Below the pieces are notes generated by a model, which had not been told where the DNA came from, did not search any database, and saw only the letters and a program-made list of their open reading frames with translations. From contig BRXU01000016.1 of assembly GCA_030267565.1 (NCBI GenBank), forward strand, positions 1,444,501 through 1,508,500: 64,000 bases of DNA, read 5' to 3'. A program made the position numbers and the translations under genes. Shown one piece after another: positions 47,073 through 59,757 of the stretch (position 1 is the first letter of the stretch; each line of letters begins with the position of its first letter). This stretch comes from Pleodorina starrii (lineage: Eukaryota > Chlorophyta > Chlorophyceae > Chlamydomonadales > Volvocaceae).

Positions 47073-50000
47073 ATGATGGTGATTTGGCTACTATTGTACC
47101 TGGGAGCGAGCTGGATGGCTGATGCCCAGACAGTGCTCAGCCATTCTTCAAAGCAGCGATGCGCGTACACCCGCGGGACCTGGTGCACGAATTTTGCGGC
47201 GCAGACGGTGGGTGAGCGGCAGCTGGCCAAACGGTCAGGCGGACGGGCGGACGGAGCTTACGCACACAGACTGGGTCGGACGGGCGGGGTGTGGCCCGGT
47301 CTGGAACCACAGCCCGGCCGCTCTTCAAGCCGCGAAGAAGTTTCTGCGGCTGCGCAGGAGTGCATACATGCGGGCCGACATGGCGCGTTGCAGGGGTGGT
47401 GCTCTTCCCGGGGTCTCCCCTCCCAGCCTCTCCGGTCGCCCCCCCACGCCCTGCCCCTGCGCCCCACCTCCCTCCCCACCCCGCCACAACCCCCGCCCAC
47501 GGCCTCCCCGCCCCGTCCCGCCCCGCCCGCGCGCCAGCCCATCCCCTGGCGCCCCGCGCCTCGCGGCAACACCGACTGCCTGGGCGGCTGCAACAATGTG
47601 GGTCGCTGCAACTACGACACGGGCCTGTGCGACTGCCCGGCCGGCTGGACTGGGCCTGGCTGCAAGACGCCCTTCAAGCGGCCCTGCACCGACCGTCACA
47701 GGTAAACAGAGGGGAGGGAAGGGGCGAGTTTGTTACGCACGCCTGCTGCCTCGAATGCTTCGCCTCCGAATACCCTCCGTCTCGGGCGGACGGTTGGTTG
47801 GTTGGTTCTCCGTGAATCTTGAAAGCGCACTCCCCGCTGTCCCTAACCACCCAAACTATACCAACAATACCAACAAAACCCAAAACCAATTTACCCGCGG
47901 GAAAACCAACTTACCCGCAGGGATCCGTTCGAGAGGCGCAGCGAGCCGTACTCCAACATAGGGCCCGACAAGCGGGATCTGGACATGGGCAAGCGCTCGG
48001 TGCACTTCATGTACGGGCGCTGCGGAGGTGAGGGTTTCGGAGCTGGGGCCCGCCGCCTCATCACCACAGTACTCCCCGCATCATGGGGGTCGGAAGGCGG
48101 GTGTAAGAGGAACTCGGGCCTGGCCACACGGTCCCGACCGACACAACAGCAAGCGCGCAAGAAGGGGGGCGGGGCGGTGCGGGGCGGTGTGGTGTGGTGC
48201 GGTGTGGTGTGGTGTGGTGTGGTGTGGTGTGGTGTGGTGTGGTGTGGTGTGGTGTGGTGTGGTGTGGTGTGGTGCTCCCTTCCACCGCTGCGGCATCATC
48301 CTCCTCGCTGCCCCCACCTGCCTCCTCCTCCTCCTCCTGCCAGGCGTGTGCGACGACGACACGGCCATCTGCTACTGCGACGGACCCATGGGTCGCGTCC
48401 CGCCGCCCGCCGACGCCCCGCCCGGCACACCGCCCATCCGGGTGGGGCGACCGCTAATCACGCTGCACCACGCGCCCAAAACGGTGAGGGGGAGGGGGAG
48501 GGGGGGGACGGGGGGGCCGACACCACCAGCGTGGGGCGGGTTGGGTGGGGTGGGGTGGGGTTATGGGGATGGCGTAAGCGGTGCGGGCACACAGCGCCGT
48601 GGTGGGGTCTGGGCTCTGGGCTCTGGGGGGTGGACCTCCGGTTGGCGGCTGGCGGAGGCGGAGGATGGGGGGTAAGGCCGCTGCTTATCTGGCCTGCAGC
48701 CCCCCCACCCACCCCACCCACCCACCCACCCCGCTGGTGCCTCCCCCCTTCCCCGCCGAGGCAGGCGGCGCCAGCTTGCCCGCCGCCACAACCCTGTACC
48801 CGCATACGGGTGGGAGGGCACAAGAGTCCCACCCCCGCCCGGTCGCCGCCCACGCTAGCCCTCCCCCTCCCCCACCCACCCACCCACCCACCCACCCACC
48901 CACCCACCCACCCACCCGTTCGCAAACGCCGTCTCCGTCTCCGCTGCGGTATCTTCTTTTTACCCACCCACCCACCCACCCACCCCGCTCCCCCCCGCCC
49001 CCCCCCCCCGCCTATACCTCCCGCTCAATCCGTGTGACAGACCTGGAACGGCTCCTGGGCGTTCGGGGACGTGCCGTACGAAAACGTGTACGGCCCACGT
49101 GGCTACTGCAACGTGACCGAGCCGCAGTGGGTGCCGGGATGCGGCATGGACGGCTGGGGCGGCCGCACCTGCGACCAGCCCGTGGAGTCGTTCTGTCCGG
49201 GAGGGTGCAGCGGACACGGCACCTGCTACCTGGGCTGGTGCAAGTGGGTCGGGTTGACCTTGGTGGGGGTGGGGGTGGGGTGGGGGCAGGGCGTCTGTGG
49301 GGGGTCAAGCGCGAAATTAGCACTGGTTGCAGCAATCAGTCCAGTTCAGTTCAGTCCAGGCACGGTATCGGGGTGTGCCTGGTGCGTGTCGGGTTGGTGG
49401 AGGGGGGAGGAGGCGCGTGTCCCTCGCGCGGGGCCGAGGATGGCTGCTAGGGTGGCTGCGACGGGGCGCAACGGGTCGGGGCTGGGCCGTCATGCCACCA
49501 GCCCCGACATCTCCACAGTGCCACTACACCCATACACACCCATACACACACGCACCCATCCCGCCCCTGCCGCAGCTGCGACGAGGGCTACTACGGCCAT
49601 GACTGCGCCCGGCGGAGGGCGGGGCTGCCGCTGCTGCCCAGCAGGGTACCCACCACGTGAGGGAGAGGGAGGGAGGGAGAGGGAGGGAGGGAGCGGGGGG
49701 CTGGGGGAGCGGGAGGGGCGGGAGGGGGGGGCTGGAGGAGCGGGAGGGGGGAGTGGGAGCGGCTCAGATAGCCGTCTGGGAAACTGAGGACGCCACTTTT
49801 GCGCCGCCGCCACCTGCGCACCCCGCGGCGGTGCGTGCGCCTCTACCTTGCCGTCTACAAAAATATACCACAAACTAACACACAACCAACACACAATTTA
49901 ACGCACAACTAACGCATAACTATCACACAGCTAATTCACAGCTAATTCACAACTAGCACACAACTAACACAACGAACATGCGGTCAAGCAACATGCGAGT

Positions 50001-53000
50001 AACACGCAGTCACTGCTGCTGCTGCTGCCGCGGTCGCTTTGTCGCTGCCACCATTGCTACATGGGGGCCCGGTTCAACACTCGGTCCCCAGGCCCTGGCT
50101 GCGTGACACGCTGGGCACGGAGCCGCCAGCCGCCCTGGAGCCGCCGCCGGCGGGGCAGCGCAAGCGGCCACTCATCTACGTGTACGACCTGGAACCGATG
50201 TACCAAGCCAAGATCCTGCAGTACAGGTACGGCATACCGTGTGACCCGTGTCCTTCAACGGCCACCACCCTATCTTTCCCCACCACCACCACCACCGCCA
50301 CCACCACCCCGCCCCACCACTTCCCCAGTCCCCCGCCCCCGCCCTTCCCCGCTCCCCAACCCCCGCTCCCCACCCCCCACTCCCCATTTCCCCCACTCCG
50401 TTTTGCTGCCCTCCGCTGCAGTCCCCGCTCCGCTGCGGTGTATCTTCTTTCACAGCCCCATTCCACCCCCACTCCATTCTTATGTAAAGGAGCATATCAC
50501 TCCCTGACCCCCACTCCACTCCACTCCATTCCACTCCACTCCAATCGCGGCGCTTTCGTCTTCAACACCCTAAGCCCAATTACCCCCCTTCCCTCTCCCC
50601 CCCCTGCCCACCCCTCCCTCCCCCCCCTCCCCCCCCCTCCCTCCCCCCTCACTCCAGGGTTAGCCCCACGTGGTGTGTCCACCGGCTGCACACGTGGCCC
50701 CACAACGGCACCCAGTGGACCGACATGTGGGTCTACGCGGCTGATACACTGCTGCACGAGTCGCTGCTGATCAGCGAACACCGCACGTTCGACCCAGAGG
50801 AGGTGGGGGGGGGGTGGGTGTGGGTGTGGGTGGGTGTTTGGGGGGGGGGAAGGTGGGAGGGGGGTAAGAAGAAGATGATACCGCAGCGGAGGGACGGAGA
50901 CGGCGTTAGCGAACGGACCCCCACGGTGTGTGTGGGAGGGGGACAACGAGGGAGGGTGGGGAGGGAGGGTGGGTGTGCACTGTAATGCACGGTGTGGTCC
51001 GGTGGTGGTGCGGTGGTGGGGGGGCAACCCCCGGGGGGCAACCCCCAAGCAACCCCCGAACCCACCCCTGCCCCGCCTGCCCCCCCGCTGCGGTATCTTT
51101 TCGTTTTTGCCCCCAGGCGGACTTTTTCTACGTGCCCCACGCCGCCTCCTGCCTGCCCTTCCCCATCGGCGTGTGGGCGGACGCACCGTGGTTCCCGGAG
51201 CCGGGGGGTGAGCGCTGAGTTGTCGGAGGGAGGGAGGGGGAGGGAGTGGAGGGGGCTCCGGAGTAGCGGGAGATCGGCGGAGGGGAGGACTGTGGGGTCG
51301 AGAAATGGAGAGATCGAGAGCGGGGCCCAACTGACAAAGTAAAACCCGCCCCACTGGATGAGCCCCCCCCCCGCCGCTGGATGCCGCCCCCCCTCCGTTA
51401 CGTTACCGTTCACGGGCTCCAGCCTATACGTGCATAACCCCCCCCCCCACCCCCCCCCCCCCCCCCCCCACCCACACACCCCCGCCCCCCCCCCCCCCTC
51501 AGGTCCCCGCGTGAAGCAGATGGTCAACATGCTTCGCGACACGCTGACCTGGATCAACGCCACCTACCCCTACTGGTCCCGCCGCGGCGGTCGCGACCAC
51601 ATCTGGCTCTTCACTCATGACGAGGGCGCCTGCTGGGCCCCCACCGCCATGAACGCATCCATCTGGCTCACGCACTGGGGTCGAACGGAGCTCAACCACA
51701 CGTGAGGGCGGGGGAGGGGGAGGGGCGGGGGAGGTAAAAAGAAGATAGCGCAGCGAAGGAAGGGAGACGGTGTTAGAAGGAATGGACCTGGAAGGCCGGC
51801 AATCCAGCAATGTCGGTAACTTGTGGAGGGGGGTGAGGGGGCGTGGAAAGTGAAGGGGGGGGCAGGGGGGGGCTGTGTGTGCGTGTGGGATAGTGGGGGG
51901 CCGGGCCCGAGTACCGGTAGATGGGGTGGGGGGAGGGGGTGGGGGGATCTCGTGGCTCCCCCGATCCCCCCTTCGCGGTACGCCTTCACACACACATGCA
52001 CACACCCCCGCAGGAGCAACACCGCCTTCATGGCCGACCAGTACGACCAGGACTTCCTGGGCCCTCTGCAGCCCGAGGGCTTCGTCAAGTACATCCGGGG
52101 ACACCCCTGCTTCAACCCCGCCAAGGTGCGAGGAGGGGGCGGGGAGGGATGCGGCAGGTGGGATGCGGCAGATGGGAGAGGAGGGGTCGGGGAGGGATGC
52201 GGCAGAAAGGAGGAGGAGGAGGCAGATGGCAGATGGGAGATGGGAGGGCTGGCTGATTTGGGGCGTCGGGGAGGGGAGAGAAAGAGGGAGAGAGAGGCCG
52301 CCGACGTGCCTCCGCTGCGGTGTCGTTCGTTGTGTCGTTTGTATCACCCCCTCCCCCCCTTGCTGTGCCCTCCCTTCCCCCTTGCTATGCCCCCACCCCT
52401 CTGTCCCCTCTGTGCCCCCACCTCTCTGTGCCCCCTCCCCTCAGGACTTGGTGATCCCGGCCTTCAAGGCTCCCATCCACTACCATGCCAGTCCGCTGCA
52501 GGGGGCACCGGCCCGGGAGAGGGACCTGCTGTTCTTTTTTAGGTGGGGAAGACCGGGGGGGAGGAGAGGGGAGGGGAGGGGAGGGGAGGGGAGGGGAGGG
52601 GAGGGGAGGAGAGGGGAGGGGAGGGGAGGGGAGGGGAGGGGAGGGAAAGCCCTTGGGGCTGGCGGCTTCTGCGGGAAGGGTTGATTATCCACTGGAAGGG
52701 AAGGGAAGGGAACGGAAGGGTAAGGGGTGAGAAAGTAAAGGTACCGGTACCGCAGCGAAGGGACGGAGACGGGGAGGAGGGGCATTAGGTTTCGTGTGCC
52801 AGGTCTCCATCGCTGCGGCTTCGTAGGGGTGCTTCTTTTATCTCCCCGCTCCCAACATGACGACCGTCACCACCACCACCACCACCATCACACACCACCA
52901 CGCCCTCTGGCCCCCGCTCCCCGGTCCTTCCCGCAGGGGCGACGTGGGCAAGAACCGTCTGCCCAACTACAGCCGCGGTGTACGACAACAGGTACGTGTA

Positions 53001-55015
53001 CGGTATGTGCGGGGGGGAGGGGGGGCCCGCAGGGTTGGCCGCCCACCCCTACATCGCTTACATCCCTTCAATCCTCCGCTTGGTCGCAACCTCTCCCCTT
53101 CCCCCCTCCGCCCCCGCCCCACCCTCGACCAGTGCCAAGCAGTACCAAGGAGCAACGGCGCATTGCACTCTCACACCCAACCCCCTTTTTCATTGAGATT
53201 AGGAGGAGGAGGATTTACATCGCCCCCTTCCCCAAACACCCCAAAACCCCCACCCCCGCCCCCACCCCCTGCGTTGCGTTCTCTCATCCCGGGCCGTTTT
53301 CTTATACCCCACCCCCGCCCTCCCCCCTCGCCCCTCCCCACCTCGCTCCACAGATCTACAAGATGGCCAAGGAGGGCCGCTGGGCCGAGAAGCACCGCTT
53401 CTACATCGGGGACGGCTCGGATGTGCCCGGGGACTACTCGGAGATGCTGTCGAGGGCCAAATTCTGCCTGGTGGCACCCGGTGAGGGGGAGGAGGAGGAA
53501 GAGGCGGGTGGGCGGGTGGAGGAGGAGAAGGAGGAGGAGGGCGGGTGGAGGAGGAGGGGTCCGGGCCCTATTCCGTGTAGTGAAGGAGCCCGGGGGAGGG
53601 GGGGTGGGCAGGGCCGCGGCGGAGGATGGCCGGCGCGTTGTGGGCGAAGAGTGGCGCGATAGGCGGATGGACGGGGGGGTTGGGGGCGGGTCGTCCCCCT
53701 CCTCCTTTCCCCCAACCCCATACTCGCCGCCTTGCCACACCCGCCCGCTCCCTCTGCCCCCGCTGGCTCCCCCTGCTCAAACCTCCGCCCCTCCCGCTCC
53801 TGCCCACCCTTCCCCACCCCTCTACACACACATATACACACGCGCATCCTCCACCCACCCCTCCCCCCTCCGTCTCCGCTGCGGTATCTTCTTCTGACCC
53901 CCCTCCCCCCCCGCTGCGGTATCTTCTGTTCACTCCCCTCCCCCCCCCCCCCAGGTGACGGCTGGTCTGCCCGCATGGAGGATGCTGTGCTTCACGGCTG
54001 CATCCCCGTCATCATCGCTGACGGAGTGGAGGCGGTGTTTGAATCCATACTCGACATCGACGCATTCGGGCTGCGGCTGCCGCAGGCACGTCCCTTCCCT
54101 GTTCCTTCCTTTCCTTCCTTCCTCCCTTCCTTTCCTTCCTCCGACCACCCTCGCCGCTTGGGCCGTCTGGATACCGTCGCTTTTGCTACACCCACACTGC
54201 TTGGCAGCACTTGACACCGCCCGTCTCCTGCCACGCCCGCCGCTTCGCCTTGCTTTGCTTTGCTTGGCTTTGCTTTCGTCCTCTCGCTTTGACGCTTCCC
54301 ACGCTTCCCACGCTTTTCGTCTCTTGGCTTCGCTTCGCTTCGTTTCGTGCGGTTGTCTGTGTGGCTGTCTGTGTGGCCCTCAGACGGCGGTGCCGCAGAT
54401 TCTGGAGGTGCTGCAGGCGGTTCCGGAGCGGACGATCCGCAGCAAGCAGGCGCACCTGGGGAGGGTGTGGCAGAGGTGGGTGCGAGAGGGGGTGGGCGGG
54501 TTTCGTGGGTTGGATTCGTGGGAGGGCCGAGGGAAGGCGGCGGAGGCGGGAAGGGTTAGGGATACGGATGGGCTCGCTCCCAGGTGGGCAATGAGCTTAT
54601 TGCACCAACGGCAACCAACCGTCAACGACCCCCAACCCACCCACCCCACACACACATACACATACACACGGCTTTCCCCCCCCCCCCACTCCCCCCCCTC
54701 AGGTACCGCTGGGCCTCCCTGCCCGCACTTGCCAGGGAGCTGAATGAGGCGCAGCAGCAACACCCGAGCCCCGAGAACGATAACGACACCACCACCACCA
54801 CCACCACCACTACCCAGGCGAGCGGCAGGCTGCAGCGACAGCTCCTGGGCGACGCCGCCGGCGCGGGGGCGACCGCGGGGACGGGGGCGGGGGCGCACCC
54901 CTACCCAGTCAAACGGCAGCCGCTGCCGCGGCCCTTCCGGGGCCAGCCCGCTCAGGACGACGCCTTCGCCACCCTCATCCAGTGGCTCCACAGCCGCATA
55001 CCCCACACCCGCTGA
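47073..55015 (+). CDS. Secreted EGF-repeat exostosin-like glycosyltransferase (GT47)
   Basis: Seventeen exons: 47073-47207, 47538-47701, 47921-48027, 48344-48483, 49041-49243, 49576-49656, 50092-50226, 50658-50802, 51117-51207, 51503-51701, 52014-52125, 52445-52542, 52937-52991, 53354-53480, 53955-54085, 54384-54475, 54703-55015; 775 aa. The N-terminus MMVIWLLLYLGASWMADA is a signal peptide. Two EGF-like modules follow (CLGGCNNVGRCNYDTGLCDC and CPGGCSGHGTC...CDEGYYGHDC). From about residue 300 an exostosin/GT47 domain reads RPLIYVYDLEP, ADFFYVPHAASC, LFTHDEGACW, RGDVGKNRLPNYSRGVRQ, GDGSDVPGDYSE, FCLVAPGDGWSAR, EDAVLHGCIPVII. Such EGF-exostosin proteins are abundant in volvocine algae and are thought to build wall or matrix glycans in the secretory pathway; substrate unknown. 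The intron at 54086 has a GC donor. The exon 1 donor and exon 6/7 junction are the least certain. Confidence 0.88.
48180..48275. repeat. (GTGTG)n / GGTGT pentamer repeat in an intron
   Basis: About 18 GTGTG units after a GGGGC-rich lead lie in intron 3 of the GT47 gene. Strand asymmetry is strong. Confidence 0.9.
50474..50513. repeat. Dispersed repeat family C, representative copy
   Basis: The core is AAGGAGCATATCACTCCCTG followed by ACCCC, preceded by TTATATA-like sequence and in some copies by GCAGTGACTCA. Other copies: about 2095-2150 (reverse), 20088-20131, 39850-39882, 43442-43477, 60003-60055 (reverse) and 60363-60390. All seven lie inside introns of five different genes. Confidence 0.87.
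52555..52650. repeat. (GGGGA)n pentamer repeat near a 5' splice site
   Basis: About 18 GGGGA units begin some 12 bases after the donor at 52543 of the GT47 gene (intron 12). Confidence 0.9.
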
Positions 55016-56807
55016 CGCACTCACACACCCTCCCTGGTCCCTTCTTGTTTGCTGCAATTAGTACAATGCTTTTTGTTTTTTGGCTTCTTCTCGCGCATTG
55101 CACGGATAGAAAACCTCTGCCTTCCGTGATCCTGTGTAGAGGGCCGTTTTGCCCACTATGCGATTCCTTCATTCTGCCGGGCAGTGGACCAACCTAACGG
55201 GTACATGGGCGGAGGGGTTGGGGTGCGTAGCAAGCGACGCAAGGATGTTTAGGCTGGCTAGCAAGAGGGCTGGCTAGCAAGAGAGCTGGCTGGCAAGAGG
55301 GGTGGCTAGCAAGAGGGGTGGCCGTCCACGGTTAGGCCGGAGCCCGTGAACGGAATAAGTTAGATTCCATGAGGAGTGCTGGGTGAGTGATGAGTGGCTG
55401 CATGGCTGGATGGCTGGCGAATTGAGTAGATGGAGGGGTACATGGACGTTGATTTGGCGAACTTGCGGGACACGGTTGGACGCTGACGGGTGCAGAGTGC
55501 TGCTGGGTGAAGCTGAGAGCCGACCCAGACGCCTGCACGGGAGGGGGGGTTCCAAGCCGGTGCGGCCAAGCCCAAGCATGGACCTCGCACGGGCGTATAT
55601 ATATATAAGCAAGAGTCCAGCTAAAGGCTCGTGTTGTTGGATGTGCGCCAAGACGCGGCGGTGCGGGGGTGGGGCTGTAGAGCGTTGGTGCGTGTGCCGG
55701 ACAGGAGCGGCACAGCCCCAGACCCTGAGCCTGTGCTTAACCTGGGGAGAGGAACGGTCGTCTGACTCGCCTCAAACGCCGAAGGCCAATGGCCCGCCGC
55801 GACATTGTACTCTTCACTCTTGTCTTCCCTCCGCCAGGGGCTGGACCGTGCCGACTGCCGAGGGGTGACCGGGTCGTGGGTCCACGCTGCTGTGGTCCAC
55901 GCTGGGGTTCGCGTCGGCGCGCTCCACGAGCCGGGGCATGTGCGCAGGCCTGCGCAAGAGAGCGCTGCAGCCGGGCAGAGCAAAAGTACCGGTTGGAGCT
56001 CCAACGGTGCTTGCTGCCCGGCTACGGTACCGTGCTCCAACGGTCGCGTGGTTGGACGCGACAGCACACACCGGAGAGGAATTGCAAGTCGCGGGAGCCG
56101 CGCGCGGGGCGCACCCTGACGGTGGCGCCGTCGCCGCCGTGCAGGGTCGGAAAGGCGTGCTTTGGGAAGCGCTCGGCACGCATTGCGCCGGACGCCTCCA
56201 CGACACTGGCCTTCGAGCCGGTCTGTTGCCAGCCTGCAGAGCTGCATTCCTTCGGCGCCCATGCAGCAACTTGCAGCAGCAGCAGCAGCACGCGTCTGGG
56301 GGTCCGCTGCATGCGCAACCCCCCCCCCCGCGACGCTCTAACAGGACACGCAGGGTATTTTACACAAACAAGGATAGGGACTGCGCGCGAGCGCCGCCTA
56401 AAGAGAATGTACAAGAGGGACGGGCGGCATACGCATCACTGTTGCCCCGCTCGTCCCAAAACACCACCACCACCACAACAATTCACACACTGAGTCCCCC
56501 TCGGCGTCCACGCACGCAGTCAAAAGTCAGTATATCCACGTCTAAACCTCCAAGCAGCTCCCCCCGCACGCCGCCCCGGAGATCAGGGACAAGACGGGGG
56601 CGGCCCCTCGACCTCCAAGCTAGCCTAAAAGAGATACGTGGGCCCACCACCCCGGCCCACTCGTCTCAGGTTGGTAAGCCTAGGGCTCGCAAGCTCGTCC
56701 AGCCTCCACTGCCCGTTGAAAAGAGATTGCGTCGTCGTTGGGCTCGCAACCAAAGCGAGAGAACCCGCTCAACGCACTGGTAAGCTGACAGCCCGCTCCT
56801 GTGGCTC
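55016..56807. other. Convergent intergenic region, no gene recognised
   Basis: This lies between the GT47 and COX5C 3' ends. It contains a family A repeat (about 55320-55360), GCTAGCAAGAG tandem words (55254-55316) and a short TATATATATATA run at about 55597-55608. No coding similarity was recognised on either strand. Confidence 0.5.
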
Positions 56808-57304
56808 TCACTTCAGCAGCTCATCCTCCAGTTGCTTGTACTTCTCCTGGATAGCCTGCTGACGGGCAGCCTCCTCGCGCTTCTCACGCCGGGCCATGTC
56901 GGCATAGTACTGCGCGATGTACCGCTTTTCGTTCCAGTGCCACGTCTGTTGGCAGCATGGCCCCCAAAATGCGGGAGACGACGTGTCAAGCGATGGCAAA
57001 CGTGTTAGGGTGGATTTCGGGCCAAGCGCACAGCGCTGATGGCTTTATTTCCGGGACGGAGCAGGCAGTCACGTTTAACACAACTCGAGATGCCCCGAAT
57101 TCATTGTGCATACCAATCGCTTCAGATACACGACAGCACCGGCAAACTAACCTTCCAGGCGAAGCTCAGGCCGAGCCCCACGGTCATCGCAATCGCGAGG
57201 TGCTTGCCAAAGCCAAAGTTCTTGGACACGCCCTCCCCAAACTTGAGGTACTCAGAAGGGGCATACACGGCCCTTGGCGCGGACTGGGTGACCGGACCAG
57301 ACAT
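56808..57304 (-). CDS. COX5C: Cytochrome c oxidase subunit 5c-like protein
   Basis: Two exons (minus): 57152-57304 and 56808-56945, 96 aa, starting MSGPVTQSAPR. One membrane segment (HLAIAMTVGLGLSFAWK) is followed by TWHWNEKRYIAQYY and a long charged helix ending in EDELLK. The membrane helix followed by WK-x-HWNE-R and an aromatic pair is the pattern of the small plant nuclear-encoded subunit 5c (related to animal COX6C) of mitochondrial complex IV. The protein is longer than the roughly 64-residue plant form at both ends. The intron falls exactly between the membrane helix and the HWNE motif. Confidence 0.65.
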
Positions 57305-59757
57305 TGTTGCAAGTGCGCGCAGCACGAAGTCCTGTTCTGTAAAGTACCGCTACGTGTTGCAAAGGCGTTCACACTGCTCGCTAAAAATGCTAACATGAGA
57401 GCTAGAACACAACGGAACGAACACTGCAACACAACCGATTGCGCCACCCCCTGGACCGGTTCTATACTAAGCGATTTGTACTCAAGGTCTATACCTTCCA
57501 TTACGAATCCTTACATATGCGTAACCATAGGCCGTCCACACTTGTCCTAGGGGGCTGGGCAGAGGGGCACTGGGCTTACCTGACTTCGTTCGTTACTATC
57601 GAAACGCGTGTCGTTCCACCATAAGCATCGGCTGCATTTATCATAGAAGACAGCATTATATACAAATGCTGCACGCCACACTTACTTCTGTCGTTCGTGG
57701 AGAAGTCTCTGTGCATTCTTTTGCAACAAGGGCGGAACCACGGGTCTCGGTTTTGTCGTTGCGCAACCTGTGCCGAGGCGCTCCTGTTAGGGGCCCATAC
57801 ATACAAATAGAGCTGCCCATATGCCGTTGGGGTACAAACTGCGCCGGTGGTGGTGGACTCTCATGAATTGCGGCAGTTCCTGCAGCGGCCCGCGTGTTCG
57901 GATGTTCCCTTCGCAGCAAGCGTCGCTAAAACGTCCAAACCAGGCAATGTTCCAGACCGCTCGAAATGCTCTCAACAGCTGCGGGCGGCGGAATGGGAGG
58001 CCGTAAAAGGAGGCCGCGCCGGAGCGCAGGCGAGGGCCTTCCGCGGCCTTCACTTTCAAGTGGGGCTGGGAGTGGGGGGTAGTGTCCTGGGCAGGATGCA
58101 GCCCTGCTGCGAGCAACGGTCCACCGCGCTGGTGACTCCTTTCGGCGAAGGACCCGGCGGGTTCCTGCCCCGAGCAACGGACGGGGCCGCAATCACCGCA
58201 GCCCACTACCCAACGAGAGGGGCCCCTACCCAACGAGCCGACGGTCAGATCCGGAGCGCCAACGCGCGCCAGGCAGCGACACGCCGAGGCAGGCAAGGAA
58301 TGGCCATTCCCCATTTGGTGCAACGGTGGCTGGCACGCCGCCAGCTTCCTTACACTGCCCAGGCCCTCGTGGCCCTGCCCCCGCGCCGTTCTAATTGCCC
58401 CCGCGCGCCAAAGCGTCACGGTCCAGGATGTGCCGCGGCAACCACGCACACCACACTTGAGCCCAACCCTGCCCAGCAGGGCGCAGCACTCAGCACTCGC
58501 TTTTTTCGAGTCCTCAGACCAAGGCCAACTCCCTCGCCGCGTGTCTCATGTTCGCATATGCCCAGGCACCCTTCAGTACATCAAGCTCCGCTCCCCTCGT
58601 CCCCAGAAGTCGACCCCCTCCCTCAAACCCCCCTCCTCCTCCTCCTCCTGCTCCGCACCTTCCCCCTCCCGCCCCCCTGATCCGCACGCCAAGACCGCCT
58701 GCGCTCCAGTGCAGCACACTCTAGGAGAGCGACTGCTTTCAAGGTACGACAGACAAAGGTACGACGAGCGCATGACCGACGAACCGCCTACGGGACTCGG
58801 TTACTAGCCAGACAGAGCCGAGGTACGACAACGAGGTCGGTCGGCACCAGATCGTAACAACAACCACACCACTTTTATCGCAACTAATTATTTTGTAACG
58901 CGTGTGAAGCTTCGCGACAGGCCAAAGGCGACAGGCGAGAAATGCAGGCGCAAAAATTGTGAGCGTGAGGAGGTCTTCAGACGAGCAAGGCCGCAACGGG
59001 CATGCAGCAACATCAAGCAAGCAAAGCGCGCCGGGGGCGCAACGCTCCGGAACCGACCCAGCACGTCTTCAATGGCGGGTGGCAGACGGATGCTCGGACA
59101 GCGACAAGCGCACACACCCTCTTCCCGAGAATGGACAAAAGGAACAACTTCTTCAACAACAAAGAAGCAAGAATGAAGAAATCCGAAGACACAGCCTCCG
59201 CAGGCATCCGCCTGCACACGCTTATTGCACGCGTCCGGAAGGGCCCGTAAGAGGCCATTATGGCCGTATGGCCGCATCGCATCTCGGCCCTAAAACAACC
59301 TTATGCCATCGCCCCCGTCCTCGCCCCCGTCCGAAGGACCACAGATAGGCGAACACGCAGGTCCCCAATCAAGCCGGTTGGCCCCCATGCAATGCCATGC
59401 AAAGCCCCGCCTGCCTTATTGCTAGGGTATTGCTACTTGCTGCCTCCAGCCCAGCCCAGCCCAGCCCAGCCCAGCCCAGCCCAGCCCAGGCGGTGCGCAC
59501 CGACCCTGGATCTCCGATCCGACCCGATCCGACTTCGATCCGACGCAACGAAAGCCTCCAACACCACCACACACACACACCCGACCCGCAAAGCCACACC
59601 CCAGGGCCACCCCCCTTTTACTGCACCCCAAGCCACAATCGCGCTCTCCAATCCCAGCAGCCGCCCTTCCAATCTCCGACAACCCCCACTCCACTTTCCT
59701 CGCACTTCAACCCCCCAGAACCCAACATCTCCTCCCCCCATATCCTCCCCTGTCCCC
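57305..59757. other. Intergenic region, no gene recognised
   Basis: 57305-57900 is AT-richer and probably includes the COX5C promoter. 57900-58450 is GC-rich. Another AT-richer patch at about 58850-59200 has no assigned gene and could be an unrecognised gene start. A (CCCAG)n run of about seven units lies near 59450-59488. No supported exon was found. Confidence 0.45.

Noticed and set aside
47052..47705. Reading straight from the GT47 signal-peptide exon through to 47705 without splicing
   Set aside because: The unspliced frame gives Arg/Pro-rich low complexity, whereas splicing 47207 to 47538 joins the signal peptide in phase to a clear EGF module.
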